Positions 31,443 through 43,711 of a stretch of 64,000 bases of DNA are shown in pieces; positions within the stretch are counted from its first letter, which is position 1; each line of letters opens with the position of its first letter. Source of the DNA: Moniliophthora roreri (lineage: Eukaryota > Basidiomycota > Agaricomycetes > Agaricales > Marasmiaceae); the NCBI GenBank assembly GCA_001466705.2, contig LATX02000089.1:1-64000 (forward strand), read 5' to 3'. The translations under genes and the position numbers were made by a program. The notes under the pieces are model-generated. The model searched no databases. It saw only the letters and a program-made list of their open reading frames with translations, and had not been told where the DNA came from.

Positions 31443-33705
31443 CTAAAAGTTGATGCTCTCGTCCACGTTAAGAATCAATGTACCAAAGAATCGAATCATT
31501 TCCAAGAAAGAATCCGCAGAAATCGCTACGAGGTAATCAGAAAATCGCTCATTTGCCGAACTCATGAGCAGCTCACATTCATTCACTGTATGAAACCCAG
31601 CCAGCGGATTTGTGCCGTTTCCACTGTTATGATGGTTATATCGGAACACATGGTCCGTCAAATCCCAGTAATAACGCGTATCTGTCCCACAGTTACTTAT
31701 ATTAATAGAACGTAAAAGTGATGTCTGTATCAGGAATGACGCACCGGTATTCCCAGTGGGCATTCCAGGGCCGATAGCAACGTTATCACCAGAGAGCGAA
31801 CGGTGAGCGTTATACGTCGCCTTGATTGTTCCCGACAGGACCTGATATGGCTTAGACTCTGTTCCTTTGGTCGGTGTAATGGGAGCGGGCTCCAGCTTGT
31901 GAGGTGCTGACAATGTCAATCGACCTTTGCTTGGTGCACCGCTGCCTGAGATTTGGTTGCCGAAGGCGACAAACGTGAGGTTGAACTCGTGAGCCAAAGG
32001 TTTGAGGAGGTCGCTATCGCGGTCCTGGGTTGCCTTTCCAGAGCTGGGGATGATATCCAGTGAGTTCTAGTTTTACGAGATAAAGAACCCAGACGAACCT
32101 GGTAGTAGCAATACGATGATTCAAGACAGCAAAGGCCTGCTCAGGAAGGGCATTGGATTTGACTCCTCCACGTATAACGTCGATAGCTTGGGTTGTACCA
32201 ACGAGACTTTTGTACACCGGATCTTTGAACAGCTGTTCTTCGACTTGCCTAAGAGCTTTGTCTGACGTGGCTGATTTCTTGATCGCTTTGCGAAGGGAAG
32301 ATGGAATATCTTTTGCATGAGCAGCAAAACATTGGAACAGGTCATACATGGGAGTGTCTCTTTCCTGAATATATGTCAGGTTCAAGGTACCCTCGATCGG
32401 AAATTTCAAGAATAACTTGCAATGTGAATATCAAATGGATTCTCTTCGATATGAACAAGCAAGGAGGAAAGGATGCCGATGCTTGTGTGCCGCGGAGGAA
32501 CACTGGAGTGTCCTCCTGCCGTAGCAACCTCAATATTCACGTTCATGGAACCTTTTTCTGCAACTCCGGGGGTTGCAAAAGCGGTGCCGAACTGTTCCAT
32601 GAGTCCACCTGCAAGAGAGTCAGTTTACGTGTGGAGCTCATACTCGACGAGGACATACCGCCTTCGTCAATGACGAATGCGAACGAATGTTCGCCGTAGA
32701 CGTCCAGTAAGTACTTGGCGAGCTCTCCCGCGCCCTAACTCTTTATGAGCAATCAAGTGCAAAAAAAACAAATCAACTGGCTCACCTGTGCTCCTCCGCC
32801 TTCTTCATCGAAACCAAATGACAAGACAATTGTCCGAGCTGGTTGGAAGCCTGCATCGAGCAGAATCTCGATAGCCGAGCTGTGGCTCGACCTTAGTGAT
32901 AGTGAAGGCACAGGACTGACTGAATATCGTACAGGATACCTATGAGGCCGCTTTTGTCGTCACTAGAACCCCGCCCCCATATCCTCTCTCCATCAAAATG
33001 GCCGGAGTAAGGTGGATAAGCCCATTCATCGATTGTATCTGGATTGACGGGAACGACATCTGAAAGGATTGAATGAGTAGACGGACTGCAATAGACGTAG
33101 ATGAATCAGTACCTTGGTGAGCAGCAAGAAGCGTTGGCTTTAGGGTGGCATCGTAACCTTTCCAGGTGTAGAGGAGACCATACGTGTTGACCTTTGTCAG
33201 TTCTAATGTCGAATGGCTGCCTTTACACGTTACTATGTGCTTTACTGAACGACGAAGGAGCACGCACACCAAAGGAAAAGCGTTGAGCAAATAGTCATGA
33301 AACGCGCCTCTGTTTTCCCATCGACTGTCTTCATCAATTGAACCCATATCATCAAACGTTTCAGTCCTTCACGAAAATCAGCAAGTAGCCGTTCTCTACC
33401 AAGAACACTCACTGTACCCGAACCGCGCCTCCCAACCACTCTACGGCCCTCGTTTTGAATGCATCTGTATCCAGGGTGTCTCCTAGAACTACCCAAAAGA
33501 ACAGATTCTGCTTGGGAACCAACGCATCGACTTGTGGACAAAAAGCTTCGGGTTCTCCGGTAAATATGACACTATATTTCTGGTATCCAAACCAGAACCA
33601 TGCGCAACATAATGAAATGAAAACTAGCGGCAGTCTGAACCTGCGAAGGGAAGCATCCAATTTGGTGGATTTTTGAGGTTGAGAGGGTGCTTTTTCGTGC
33701 AACAT
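31443..33705 (-). CDS. CPS1: vacuolar carboxypeptidase S (peptidase M20)
   Basis: Zinc carboxypeptidase of the yeast Cps1 type, sorted to the vacuole as a type II membrane protein. Coding exons on -: 33705-33413, 33366-33268, 33216-33113, 33059-32933, 32879-32786, 32734-32659, 32608-32421, 32364-32099, 32043-31745, 31681-31443 (594 aa; yeast about 576). One membrane segment near residues 25-45 (LPLVFISLCCAWFWFGY). Two-metal site: His in LLAAHQDVVPV, Asp in RGSSDDKSG, Glu pair in FDEEGGGAQ, Asp/Glu in VIDEGGG, and His in PLAGFHTVNE. The intron 32365-32420 is GC-AG (ATT|gcaagt); a GT donor 4 nt downstream gives the wrong phase. Same strand as the EH/NPF gene, 287 bp upstream of it. Confidence 0.95.
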
Positions 33706-34860
33706 TGGCGAAGGAATTCAACCTGTTTATCGGAAAACCCTGCGAGGCATCCGGATAAGAGGCGGAATTGCGTCAGTCTCTGCTGAGAAAGCTCCAGGCG
33801 ATTGCTTTAACCGACTGCCGGAGCGACGAATCGGCGGATTTGATGGCTTGTAATTACTTTCATTACTATACCATGTACCTCGCACTTTCTCGTATAGAAC
33901 TTATTGAAAAGCACATATACAAAATCATTACTCGTTACGCGCCCACTCCGTCGGAGATGAAGATGTCGAGTTTCTGGGAAGGATCCAGGTACGGTACCGC
34001 CAGTGTTGTTTCCTTTGCTCCTACTAATTCCTCGGCTACTACCTTGCTAATACCATAGATTTCTCTTCCTTTGATATTGAATGGAATAAGTAAACGAGAT
34101 TTAACAGTCGCATGCCAATTCCGTATCTTTTCGGAGCCCTTGGCTATTGTACGCATGCACCTTGGACCAACGTTTTGATTACCGGACGTCACTGGTGATT
34201 TCTCGAAGACTCGAGTCCGTCCCCTGTTCGCAGTTTTGCCTTCCCCGCAAGGTTTTCGACACCTGTATCGGGGGTTGTAATGGCCGTGGACAGCGGTGTT
34301 CAGGCTTGGCGAATGGCGTTCCAAGGAGTACCTTTTAAGCCTCTTTATTATGGAAGAGTGCTGTATCGAGCCGACAAATTACTCTCCGTCCGTTCCCTGG
34401 TCGGGCCTCACGAAGCTTCAGTTCCACGACGATCCGCCTCATCCAAGGCGATAAAAATCTATTAGGCCGTGTCCCTGCCCCCTCAGAAAGGTCTTAGGTC
34501 TGGAATTCTGGTTATTTGTGGTGCGTGGTTGAAGAATCTCTCATTTCCCTAGCATGACATATTAACCATGACGTTAGAACACCGACGGATGATTTGCATT
34601 CGAAACACCGAGATATTGTCTACCAGAATGAGTTTCGGTTGACAACCTCAGCACTTACATATATAGGTGCCTTGAAGCTTCGTCATTAACTTCACCATCA
34701 GGCTACGCACTGCAATTACTCTCTGATTATTGGTCATGTCGGATTCGTCTTAGATGAACATTTTCATTGCCGGTTTTGCGTTCGTTTTCCAAAGCAAGAC
34801 TCAAGTCCGGCAACTATGGTGTATAAAGAGCAGTATCCGCTAGGCCGTGGGCTCAGAATA
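33706..34860. other. intergenic between divergent genes
   Basis: Upstream of CPS1 (-) and the Zn2Cys6 regulator (+). No recognisable gene; the longest open frame (33935-34324, -) matches nothing known to me. Confidence 0.4.
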
Positions 34861-36943
34861 ATGTCTACATCATCAAATTCTAACCTTTCAAGTTCCTTGC
34901 ATAAAGGGAAAGCATGCGCTAACTGCAGGTAAGTCAGCTTCGTCTGTTGTTAGCTTTGGTCTCTGAACAGATTCCTTATCGCAGGCGTCGCAAAATCGTA
35001 CGTCATGGTTTTGTATGATGTCGAGACTAACAAACTGAATTGTATTCATGCAGCGATGTGATGGAGTACGCCCAATATGCCGACCATGTCGCTCGAAACC
35101 AGACCAGTACGGCGATTGCGAATGGACGGATACTGGAGTCACAACAACCCAGATCCTAGAAGAAAAGATTGGGTTGTTGGAAGCTCGTTTAGAAGAGTTG
35201 CAGCGACCAGAAACTTCCAATAGGTCCCTGGCGCTGCGTGATCCTTACGCCGCACCTACCCGTTCCGGAGGTCTCACGAATCCCGAAGTAAGATTTGTAT
35301 CTCTGCACAGTTCAGTTACTCATACACATTGTAGGATATACCGCACACCCTTCGCCGGACGCTGTGGGTCTTGCGTAACAAGCCAAGGCTGTAAATGCTG
35401 ACTCAACGTCTTACAGATTACAGAATTTCATGAGCCATGCCTCCATCATGGGATTCTTCCTTGAAAAGACTAGGTTTATCGCGGCAGTTTCTGACGCTCG
35501 TCTGTCACCTTCCCTTCTTGACGTTGTTTATCTTTGGGGCGTGACCTTGTCTAAAAGTCCCGTCGAATGTGATGAAGAAGCCCTATTGCGAAAGGCAGTC
35601 CAGAGTGTTGCATTGGCATTGGCGAATCCAGAGAAGAGAGGAAGCATGTACACTAACAAACTTGTAGAGACCATACAAGCCAAGTACCTCATTGCCCAGT
35701 ACTTCTTTCATAAAGGCCGAATTTTGGAAGGAAACTTGCACATGATCGCAGCGATGTCTCTGGTGATGAGCACGAAAATGCACCAGATAAACTCCGCTAC
35801 TGTGCCGGGACCTCCAGGTTTGGCACTTCTGGAGCCTCCAAGAGATGCCATCGAGGAGGGCGAAAGGTTTGATTTTATGATCCTCACTACAAAAGCCACT
35901 CTAATCGATCGAAAATGAAACGAATAGGATCCACGCATTCTGGGGAGTGTTGGCCCTCAATAACTGTTGGACTACGATTATTGGGTCCACCTCTAACATG
36001 GAATATACTTCCAAGGACGGGAGCAGAGTAGATGCTCCTTGGCCGATGGAGATGGAACAGTACGCGCAGGTGGATATTCTTCGTTTCGTGATTATGTTTT
36101 TTGCTCATTTTTGCAGGCAGGATATCGGCATCCTCCGAGCAGTCATACCGTACTCAATTTCGCTGAGGGTGTGCCAGATAATGGCACCTCACTCCGAGCA
36201 CTTTATGCCAAAGCTGCTATGACACTCGAACACGCAGCTCATGTAGGACACAAGCATCTGTATAGTTAGTACACTTATTCCTTTCTAGCGGCAATTACCC
36301 CGAACTAATTTCTTTCCAGACGTAACAAATCAGACCGGAGATGTTCGGCGAACGAGCCGTTGCTTCATTGATTTGGAGAATCTGATTCTTCGCCTCGAAC
36401 AAGAGATTTCCACTATACACGGAAATTTCCTCGGCGACGGCGCTCAGGTATTCATGACCATCACCGTTATGGCTCACGTTGCAATGATAGAGCTACATAA
36501 GAGCTTCGTTGAGATGCATCATGCATCTCGGGATAGAGTTGTTACCTCCGCGAAACAAGTCATGGCAACGTTGCGTTCCTTTGACTTGTCCAGGGTTAAA
36601 TTTTTGGATCCCATCATGGCGGTAAGTCAATGCAATGCAACACTGTGGTTGTTACGGGGTCTAACTACTCCCGAAATGGCAGCCTTTTCTATCGACGACC
36701 TACCAGATTGCAGTCGCGGAGGTCGGTCGACTCAGGCAAAGTAGGTCGGACCTTGATCAAGTTGTTCGGTGGCACGAACAAGAAATGCTCCAGATTTCTG
36801 AGGGACTCCTTGAGGTGATGACACCTCTGTCCTCCTTTTCTCCTCTATTTGGTAGGTGTTGCTGTACCTTCTCTTCACTACGTAGGCTGAGCATTGCGAG
36901 TACAGCGACCCATCTGGCCCGTATGCAGTCATTGATCGGCTAA
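34861..36943 (+). CDS. Zn2Cys6 fungal transcription factor, 548 aa
   Basis: Coding exons: 34861-34928, 34985-34997, 35054-35287, 35335-35363, 35417-35866, 35928-36069, 36117-36264, 36320-36621, 36683-36943. The binuclear zinc cluster (CANCRRRKIRCDG, then CRPCRSKPDQYGDCEW) is split by two introns, one exon being only 13 nt. A short coiled coil follows (EEKIGLLEARLEELQ). The middle homology region includes LLQNFMSHASIMGFFLEKTR and APWPMEMEQYAQ, as in fungal-specific regulators. No neighbouring pathway cluster hints at its targets. The C-terminus is read through a 34-nt GT...AG stretch, judged too short to be an intron; splicing it would end the protein at once. Confidence 0.85.
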
Positions 36944-37286
36944 TTTCGAATGATAGAAGGCCTTGTACTAGATTAACCTTTAGACATATCGTAAACACTG
37001 TGCATATACCGCTCGTAGTGTATTCTCTATTTGACAGCATCTTACCGAACCGAAACATGTGGTGTGCTTATGCAGACCCCTCGCAGCCTTGCTACATGAC
37101 ATTTCGTGACCTTACAGTCAAATGGGAATCCCGCGTTCGCTCCTGGGTGTTTTTCTCAACCATCCGTTCTGTATTCATCTGCACTGCGTACTGTAACAGC
37201 CACTCGCACAACTCGATAGTTCGTAATGTGACCTTTAAATGTAATTGTACCTTATGCCTTTCTCGTCCTACCGTACGCATCCCACG
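36944..37286. other. intergenic between convergent genes
   Basis: Nothing recognised. Confidence 0.4.
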
Positions 37287-39930
37287 TCAGGTTACCTTGT
37301 AACTAGGACCTCCACTCCCCTCAGGAGGAGTCCAAGTTATATCTTGAGTCGGTACCTTGACGTCGCAGAGTTTGCAATGGATGCAGTTCTGGGAATAGCG
37401 GAAGCTGTCATCATCGAGAACATGCAGACCATAGGACGTTACTGACCTGAGCATTGATGACCAGCTTCTTCCCGTTCCAGCTTTCGACAGAATTAGACTG
37501 GTTAAAGTTGTTAGATGAACAATGTTCTCCATGCTAATGACAGAAACAACGTACCTCGTCATCAACGTATTCATACACTCCTGCTGGGCAAGCCCGACCC
37601 AGAAGCCCAGCATACTCTTCGACATTCTTCATGATATGCTCCTTACGTCTCGTCTGTTTATCCTTTACCTCTGCACTCTTTCCTTGTTCTGGGGCACCGA
37701 GGATGTTTGCGTCATCGCCATACCATTCCTGAACGTATTCTCGCAACGTAGCTACCCTGAGATGTTCTGGTTGATCCTCCTCGTGGTTCGTGCTTGTGAG
37801 CGATACACTGGTCAAGAGATCCGTAGACAGAGGTGGCTCAAAGGCGGGATAGTCGATCGGTTTGTGTCTCGAAGCCTTCTCTGTGTGAGCAGAGTCCATG
37901 GACGGAGTTGCAGTCTGTCGCTCGTCATCAAATCTGAGAATGGGACGACCGAAATCAGACTTACAAGGTACTTCTCTCTGTCTTCCGGCTTGGTATGCCT
38001 GAATGTCCAAGGTGTCCTTCCTTTCAGGAATAGTGAGTCAATGCCAGAGTACATCACTCCTCCAAACACGCCCAAGCTAGTGTTGAAAGCTGGGCGCATG
38101 TTACGGACTTCGTGGAGATCGTTATAGACCCATGACTTGGTGAATGCCTCGCTATAGGACGAGAGATTGGCAGGTTTTGATGAGCCTTCTTCTGAAGGTT
38201 GCGTGAGATGTGACTCATAGGTCCTGAAGGATAACATACCCTCGCTCGATTGGATTGCATTGAAGGCGCTTTCTCCACCCAACATACCGGTTTTCATCGA
38301 GTTGTGAACACCCTTGATCTTTGCGATATTCACGAAACCAGCAGAGTCGCCAATGAGAGCACCTCCAGGGAAATGCAGGAGTGGGACTGACTGAAGTCCA
38401 CCTTCAACGAGCACCCTAGCACCATACGCTATACGGGAAGGTGTATAAGTGTTGGGTGAGGACGAAGGGGATAACAGCTTTCGGAGATATGGATGATGTT
38501 TCATTTTCTATACACTGTCAGTCAGCGGTGCCGTTCTCCTTCGTGGTACACTTACTTGGAAGTCGCGGTAAGGGTTCCTGTAAGGGTTAGCCCAGTCAGC
38601 ACCCATTACGAGACCTATACTGACGAGACCCTTGTCCATATGATAAACCCATCCACCGCCATAAGTAGCATTGTCGAGAGGCCATCCTATGGTGTGGACG
38701 ACTTCTCCAGGTTTGTATCGACCGTCTCCTTCGGACCCATCTACCGGATCATCAGGAAGATGAACTCAACCAGTGAGGATGAACGCACCGTCAGGAGCTA
38801 CCCTCCACACTTCCTTGAGACCGAAACCGTATGTCGGACCTTCACTTTCTCTCCTCAAATCATATTTTCCTAGTACAATTTTGCTCAAACTTCCATGTGC
38901 GCCTTCAGCCAGTAATGTGACCTTTGAGCGGAATATCATTCCAGGTTCGAAATTGCCTGTCTGGAGCCCCTTCTTTGAGATACCCACGTCATTGGTGATA
39001 ACACCAAGTACGCTATTCACTTTCTTTGCTACAGGAACGTTAATACTGCCGTGGCAAGCTTGTAATAGACAGAAGCGCACAAGTTGTGGACAAAGTCGAG
39101 GAGGAACCAATTTTGGTCACTGTATTGCCCCACTTGCCTTCCCAACCGTTCCAAGGATCCTCAGCATCCGCTTCTTCACTGAATAGCAGTCCAGCTCCGG
39201 CGAAACCTGGATAAATCTCGACGCCATAGTGTTCTTCTGCGACAGTCGCAAGCCATCGAGTAAACTGAGATAGTGAGATGATGTGATTGCCTGAGATGAT
39301 ATTTTGTCAAAGATGTTGACGAAGAGGAGGTGCGATACGTACCATGATTATTCATCTGAGGGGGATGAGGTATTGGAAGAACCATCTTCTCAGTCATTAG
39401 AAGCATCTTGGAGCTAGTCGCCGGTTGTCCCAATGGTGCAGCAGAGCCATACTTTTCAGCATATGTTGATGGGGAACCGAGGAGTTCCTCTAGTGCTCGA
39501 GGCTCAAGAACGCAGCCGGAAAGAATGTGCGAGCCTGTGAGATATCAGTAAGTCACTCGTTAGTGAGAAGGACAAAAAGGAGCGAAAAAGCCCGACAACC
39601 GGAACTTAGTTCGGTGCGAAACGGTAGTAGAAGGGTTTGAGATTACTGACCTACTTCCCCGCCCTTCTCCAGCACAACAACGCGAACTTCTTTTCCTTTT
39701 TCACGCTCCAGCTGCTTAATTCGAATAGCAGCACTTAACCCAGCAGGTCCAGCTCCTACAATGCAAACGTCGACTTCATCTTCAGGTCGTTCAATTGACC
39801 GCGGATCATACGGCTGTCCCTCTTCTCTCCTGGGACGAGAAATGTGAATTCTTCTGCAGCTTATTGAACGTGAGCTGGTTATGGATTTTGGCAGATTTCG
39901 GATTGCAAGACTTGGCTTACACCGAAGCAT
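37287..39930 (-). CDS. ETFDH: electron-transfer flavoprotein-ubiquinone oxidoreductase, mitochondrial
   Basis: Passes electrons from ETF to the quinone pool in the inner mitochondrial membrane (fatty-acid and branched-chain amino-acid oxidation). Coding exons on -: 39930-39651, 39534-39343, 39290-39108, 39058-38789, 38740-38556, 38507-37965, 37914-37555, 37497-37447, 37388-37287 (721 aa). Arg/Ser-rich transit peptide; FAD motif [17 protein letters not shown] near 55-71; [33 protein letters not shown]; the 4Fe-4S Cys set in [10 protein letters not shown] and [27 protein letters not shown] at the end. Longer than the usual 600-660 aa because of inserts near residues 140-190 and before CPAGVYEY. 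The third intron is ambiguous: the GT donor used gives 49 nt, while a consensus GC donor (AAG|gcaagt) about 30 nt further upstream is also in phase. The ATG at 39930 was chosen over an upstream TTG. Confidence 0.93.
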
Positions 39931-40248
39931 GGAGGATGAGCGCAAAAAGGAGGTTTATGGGGCAAATCCGGATGATATTCATTGGCAGGCTGTCATGTGA
40001 TTGAAATCTCACAGACGCGTCACCTCGAGGCTGGGAAGGGCCGAGATTACTACGCGTCGTATACGAACAACAAGGATACGGACGATACATAGATAGTATT
40101 ACGAAATGGGATATTTATGCGGGCCCGTCGATCCCAGTACAGTTCATCGAGCTCTGACCAACACGTTGACCTCCCACAACAGTCAGAATAAGATCAGGGC
40201 TAGTAGGTGCTTGTCAAGCGGCGAGGAACAGGAAAGGGAAGAGCTTTC
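39931..40248. other. intergenic, upstream of ETF-QO
   Basis: Nothing recognised. Confidence 0.4.
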
Positions 40249-40886
40249 TTACTGCATTCCAATAGTATCTTCATCAATCCCTGCATCATTTACGTCTGCA
40301 TTTTCGAGGAGATTGTCCATATCACTGGCATCCTGTAGATTATTTGCTAAGCATTCTAATTCATGCGTTATAACAGGCTACCCACCCAAAAGATGAGAAC
40401 AGATTGATTACTGGCCTTATTAAATTTTTGAATCTTGTTGTGAACACATTCGTCATTGGACTCCTCGCCGGTACCACTGATAAGACAGTGAGTACACCAA
40501 TAACACCAGATAAACGTGAGCCTCACCAAGTAGTGACGTTCAGACCGAGAAGTGTTGCGAGTGGAGTGGCAGTTTCAACAGCGGAAGGGCAGCCGAGGCC
40601 CTCTTCGCCGTCCCTGTCCACAGTACAGGAAATAATCATACCAATGTTGAATCGAGAAAAGAGCTGCAATAAAGGTCGTAAAGTGAACGCGGAGTAACAG
40701 AATGACTTGACACCATACCCCAGGAATACAATCATTAGCACGACGCTGACCGACAGGCGTCAAACCAGGTCGGTTGAATGATGGAGTCTCTGCATTGGTG
40801 ATGATGTAGTATGGAGTTTTTGCCGCGGTAGCGAGGTAGCCTGTAAGAAGGGCAAAGATAGATAGGGAACGAAAGAGAGACGGCAT
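40249..40886 (-). CDS. secreted histidine-phosphatase-like protein, catalytic residues missing (copy 1)
   Basis: Coding exons on -: 40886-40719, 40663-40527, 40476-40386, 40332-40249 (159 aa). Signal peptide (MPSLFRSLSIFALLTGYL). The fold pattern is that of a small phosphoglycerate-mutase-like family, but the RHGE motif expected at YYIIxxxExP reads TNAE (PYYIITNAETPSF), and the second catalytic site, expected as WEH, reads WDAS. Conserved non-catalytic parts are GLTPVGQRRANDCIP, NIGMIISCTVD and AVETATPLATLLGLNVTT. Likely a pseudoenzyme. Tandem paralogue of the gene at 41764-42606, with the same intron positions. Function unknown. Confidence 0.75.
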
Positions 40887-41763
40887 ATTGAGGGTAAGGA
40901 TCGACTAAAGACTTCTGAACAAAGGAACGAAAGTGACTCAAAGAGAGGACTCACCGAAATCCGGGCTACGACCCTTATAAATTGTCATTTCGCATTTCTG
41001 CGTCCCCAAGTCAAACGGTCCCGTTCCAGAATCTGATCCTCATGTTTCCTCCGACCACTAATAGAGTAGTAATTTTCGAGATTTGCGGCGTTACACTGAC
41101 AGACTGTGGGGCTTGCGGTCTTCAGAGGTACAAAAGCTGTTGCTTTGATGATTCCGAGGCTACCTTGTGCTGCACAAGATGAACAGGTGCCTGTAAGCGG
41201 AAGAGCGACGGCATTAACAGCATGCGACTTCCTCCTCGTACGAATGATGAATTCTGCGCGAACTCTATGACACTGTTCAGCCAGGAATTTTTATTGCACC
41301 AATACACTCACTTAGTATATGTCCTTTCCTATCCTTTCCAAATAGTTTTAGCGAGTTTCCGTGCGATTACAGCGGGCTTGTGTCGATCCCGCAAACTTGC
41401 CACAATTTCATGAGATCGATATGAAATGAAATTTATCGCAGTCAACTTCAATCTGAGTGTGAGGGCGTTTGTGCGGCCTTGTTATTGTGTTGTGATGAAT
41501 TATAGAATCATTCTGAACACCAGGAAGAACTGTCAAACACGAGGGAGGAAGGTTGCCTATTCTGGGTTGCGACGCCCGCGTCATACTTAGTAGACACGCA
41601 CCGTCAAGATCCTGGAGATTACCGGTCTTTCCAATATTGGGTATAGTCTTTCAGGATTTCACATCTGTAATAAATATTTTACTCCATAGGACACTCATAC
41701 CGTGAAGTACTATGTACGCGGTACTTCGCTCCGGTACTACACATACAGTTTCCTCGTTGAGAT
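40887..41763. other. intergenic between the two tandem phosphatase-like genes
   Basis: Promoter side of copy 1 and 3' side of copy 2. No gene recognised. Confidence 0.4.
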
Positions 41764-42606
41764 TCAGTAGTACGGTAGTTTCATCGCGCGACCGATGTGG
41801 CCTCGTCTTCTGAGCTTAGGAGTACTCTGAGTGGCAAGTTTCGGCACATTACCCAGATTGGAAATCCCCGAAGTGCCGGATGTGCCCGCAGGTCCATCTA
41901 TCCCAGTACAGTTCATAGACGATTGGGACAAAACCTTTGCCTTCCTTGCAGTGACAATAACGTCGAGGTGCGGAGTACCCTCATATTCATCGTCAGAGCC
42001 CGGACGGTCAATGTCAATATTCTCAAAAAGGTCCTCCATCTCCAGCGGATCCTGACGAAAGCATTAGCCGACGACCAAAGCCGACGACTTAAGAGACTCA
42101 CCCAGACAACGAGCACCGAGTTGGTACTGTTTTTTCCAAAGTCCTTGACTTTATTGCTAACGCAATTCTCGCTAGCATCTTCTCCGGCTTTACTAAGAGA
42201 GTATGAATGAAGTCTCAATCAAGGGTAACATCAGACAGCCGTTGTGAAGCCTACCAGGTAGTAATATTCAGTCCAAGGCGGTTTGCGAGTGGCGTCACAG
42301 TCTCGACAGCGGCAGCGCAGCCCACGCCACCTCCATGACCATCTTCGGTACAGGAGATGATCAATCCAATGTCGAGAGTTCCAAACACCTGGTGATCATC
42401 CAGCCCCTCCTCAGTGACCAACGAGCATGAAAACATACGTTTGGAATGCAATCCTGTGCTCTCTGTTGTCCTATTGGTGTCAAGCCAGGACGACCGAGCG
42501 AGGGTGTTTCGGCACTATTGATGATGTAGATTGTGTTGTTGGCGCTAAGAGAAGCGCAAAACTTGATAGATGAAAGAATGACAATTTGGAGAAGGAGTGA
42601 CAGCAT
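41764..42606 (-). CDS. secreted histidine-phosphatase-like protein, catalytic residues missing (copy 2)
   Basis: Coding exons on -: 42606-42439, 42388-42255, 42192-42102, 42051-41764 (226 aa). Signal peptide (MLSLLLQIVILSSIKFCAS). The motif expected as RHGE reads NSAE (IYIINSAETPSLGRPGL); the second-His site reads VVWDPLEMED. Shared with copy 1: GLTPIGQQRAQDCIP, DIGLIISCTED, AVETVTPLANRLGLNITT. First and third exons are the same length in both copies (168 and 91 nt). The last exon is longer and adds an acidic then Ser/Gly-rich tail ending in a basic stretch (KLRRRGHIGRAMK). Likely a pseudoenzyme of unknown role; the intact frame and clean splice sites argue against a pseudogene. Confidence 0.75.
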
Positions 42607-43352
42607 ATTGCAGTTGGAATATGAGACGCAAAGAATAGAACGAGAATGTTCAACTCCACTGAGACATCCGTAGGTTTCTTTTAAGCCTTATCCAAGCTCT
42701 TGACGGAGTTAAGGCGGATTGGACGCCATTCACTCGAAAAATCATTTGAGAACCAAAAGGTACAGCATAATTTTGTTCCTGAACGCGACTGGGAAACGGA
42801 ATTCGGATGAGGTCTCATGAGGTAAAGCGGTATAGCGGTCGAAATGCCACCGGAAGTCATGTCGTGGTGGTAAATTATGATACCGAGAAGTAGACAAGGA
42901 GCCTTTTGAATGTGGATCACATACTGGTCCTGAGGAAGTCCAATATCGCTGAGTCGCTGTGAATATTTCTCTGCGTCACCGTGTTCCTTAGCAAGTTCTT
43001 TTTCCTTCCCCCGCATTTATTCAAGAATTTGTGCACATGTATGAACGTTGCAACGCACCAAGAGCCCGTTCTTCGATCGTGAGCTTGACAACTCTCTTTC
43101 AAATGGATGCCTCGGAAACGAGGGTGGAGAGATAAGGAAACGTTTTACGTCTGTAAAATGTAGGAGAATAGAGGAGGTTCTTCCGAGTCGGCGATGGTGA
43201 GAAAATTCAGGCTGCTTGAGCGCTTATACAAGCGCCCCGTCCAAGAGGAGTAAGAATTGTAACAATGAAGTACAAGGAAAAGTATTATAGCGGAAACATT
43301 AAAGTAATTAGAAGAGACGGAGTTGTTATGAAGATTATTCGCAAGAGCGGTT
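42607..43352. other. intergenic, one doubtful small frame
   Basis: A minus-strand frame from an ATG at 43016 (starts MRGKEKELAKEHGDAEKYSQ) is gene-like for about 35 codons and then loses character. No family recognised, so not called. Confidence 0.35.
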
Positions 43353-43711
43353 TCACTTGCGTGCGGATGCGGAAGCGCATGTACTGCAAGGGTAAGGAGA
43401 ATTCATAGTTGTTCCCGATACGGGAGGTCGTTTCCTGCCAGTAGGGTTAGCCAGTACGAATAAAAAAGTGATGAAGTCAGACTCACCATCGAGTACAAGT
43501 AGCCGCACAATCGATGCATGGCCCTTTGAGCGCATGTTCTTGACTGTATACGCAGTTTGACTTTCGACAATCCACCTACGAAAATAATATCGTGTTACTT
43601 AGACGACCCAAAAGTATAGATAGACATAAGGAAACGCACCAATACTCCGTCGTTTGCGGGTAGGACATGACCGCAAGCAAATTTTGCATAGTCAACAACA
43701 CGGTGGCACAT
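43353..43711 (-). CDS. small Cys-rich protein, 80 aa
   Basis: Coding exons on -: 43711-43640, 43575-43487, 43434-43353. Starts MCHRVVDYAKFACGHVLPAN and has paired Cys throughout (VDCRKSNC, CIDCAATCTRW, CSTCASASARK). The spacing of about ten Cys plus two His suggests zinc binding. It resembles a family of short, unnamed basidiomycete proteins that begin with a [VF]CGH[TV] motif and end with a CxxC. No signal peptide seen. Splice sites are canonical and all phases close. Function unknown. Confidence 0.65.

Noticed and set aside
36845..36878. GT...AG stretch near the end of the Zn2Cys6 gene
   Set aside because: 34 nt is shorter than any intron accepted in this window; read through instead.
37522..38127. 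201-codon + frame
   Set aside because: Antisense shadow of ETF-QO exons 6-7.
42681..43016. 111-codon minus-strand frame starting MRGKEKELAKEHGDAEK
   Set aside because: Only the first third looks protein-like and no splice acceptor extends it in phase; not supported as a gene.
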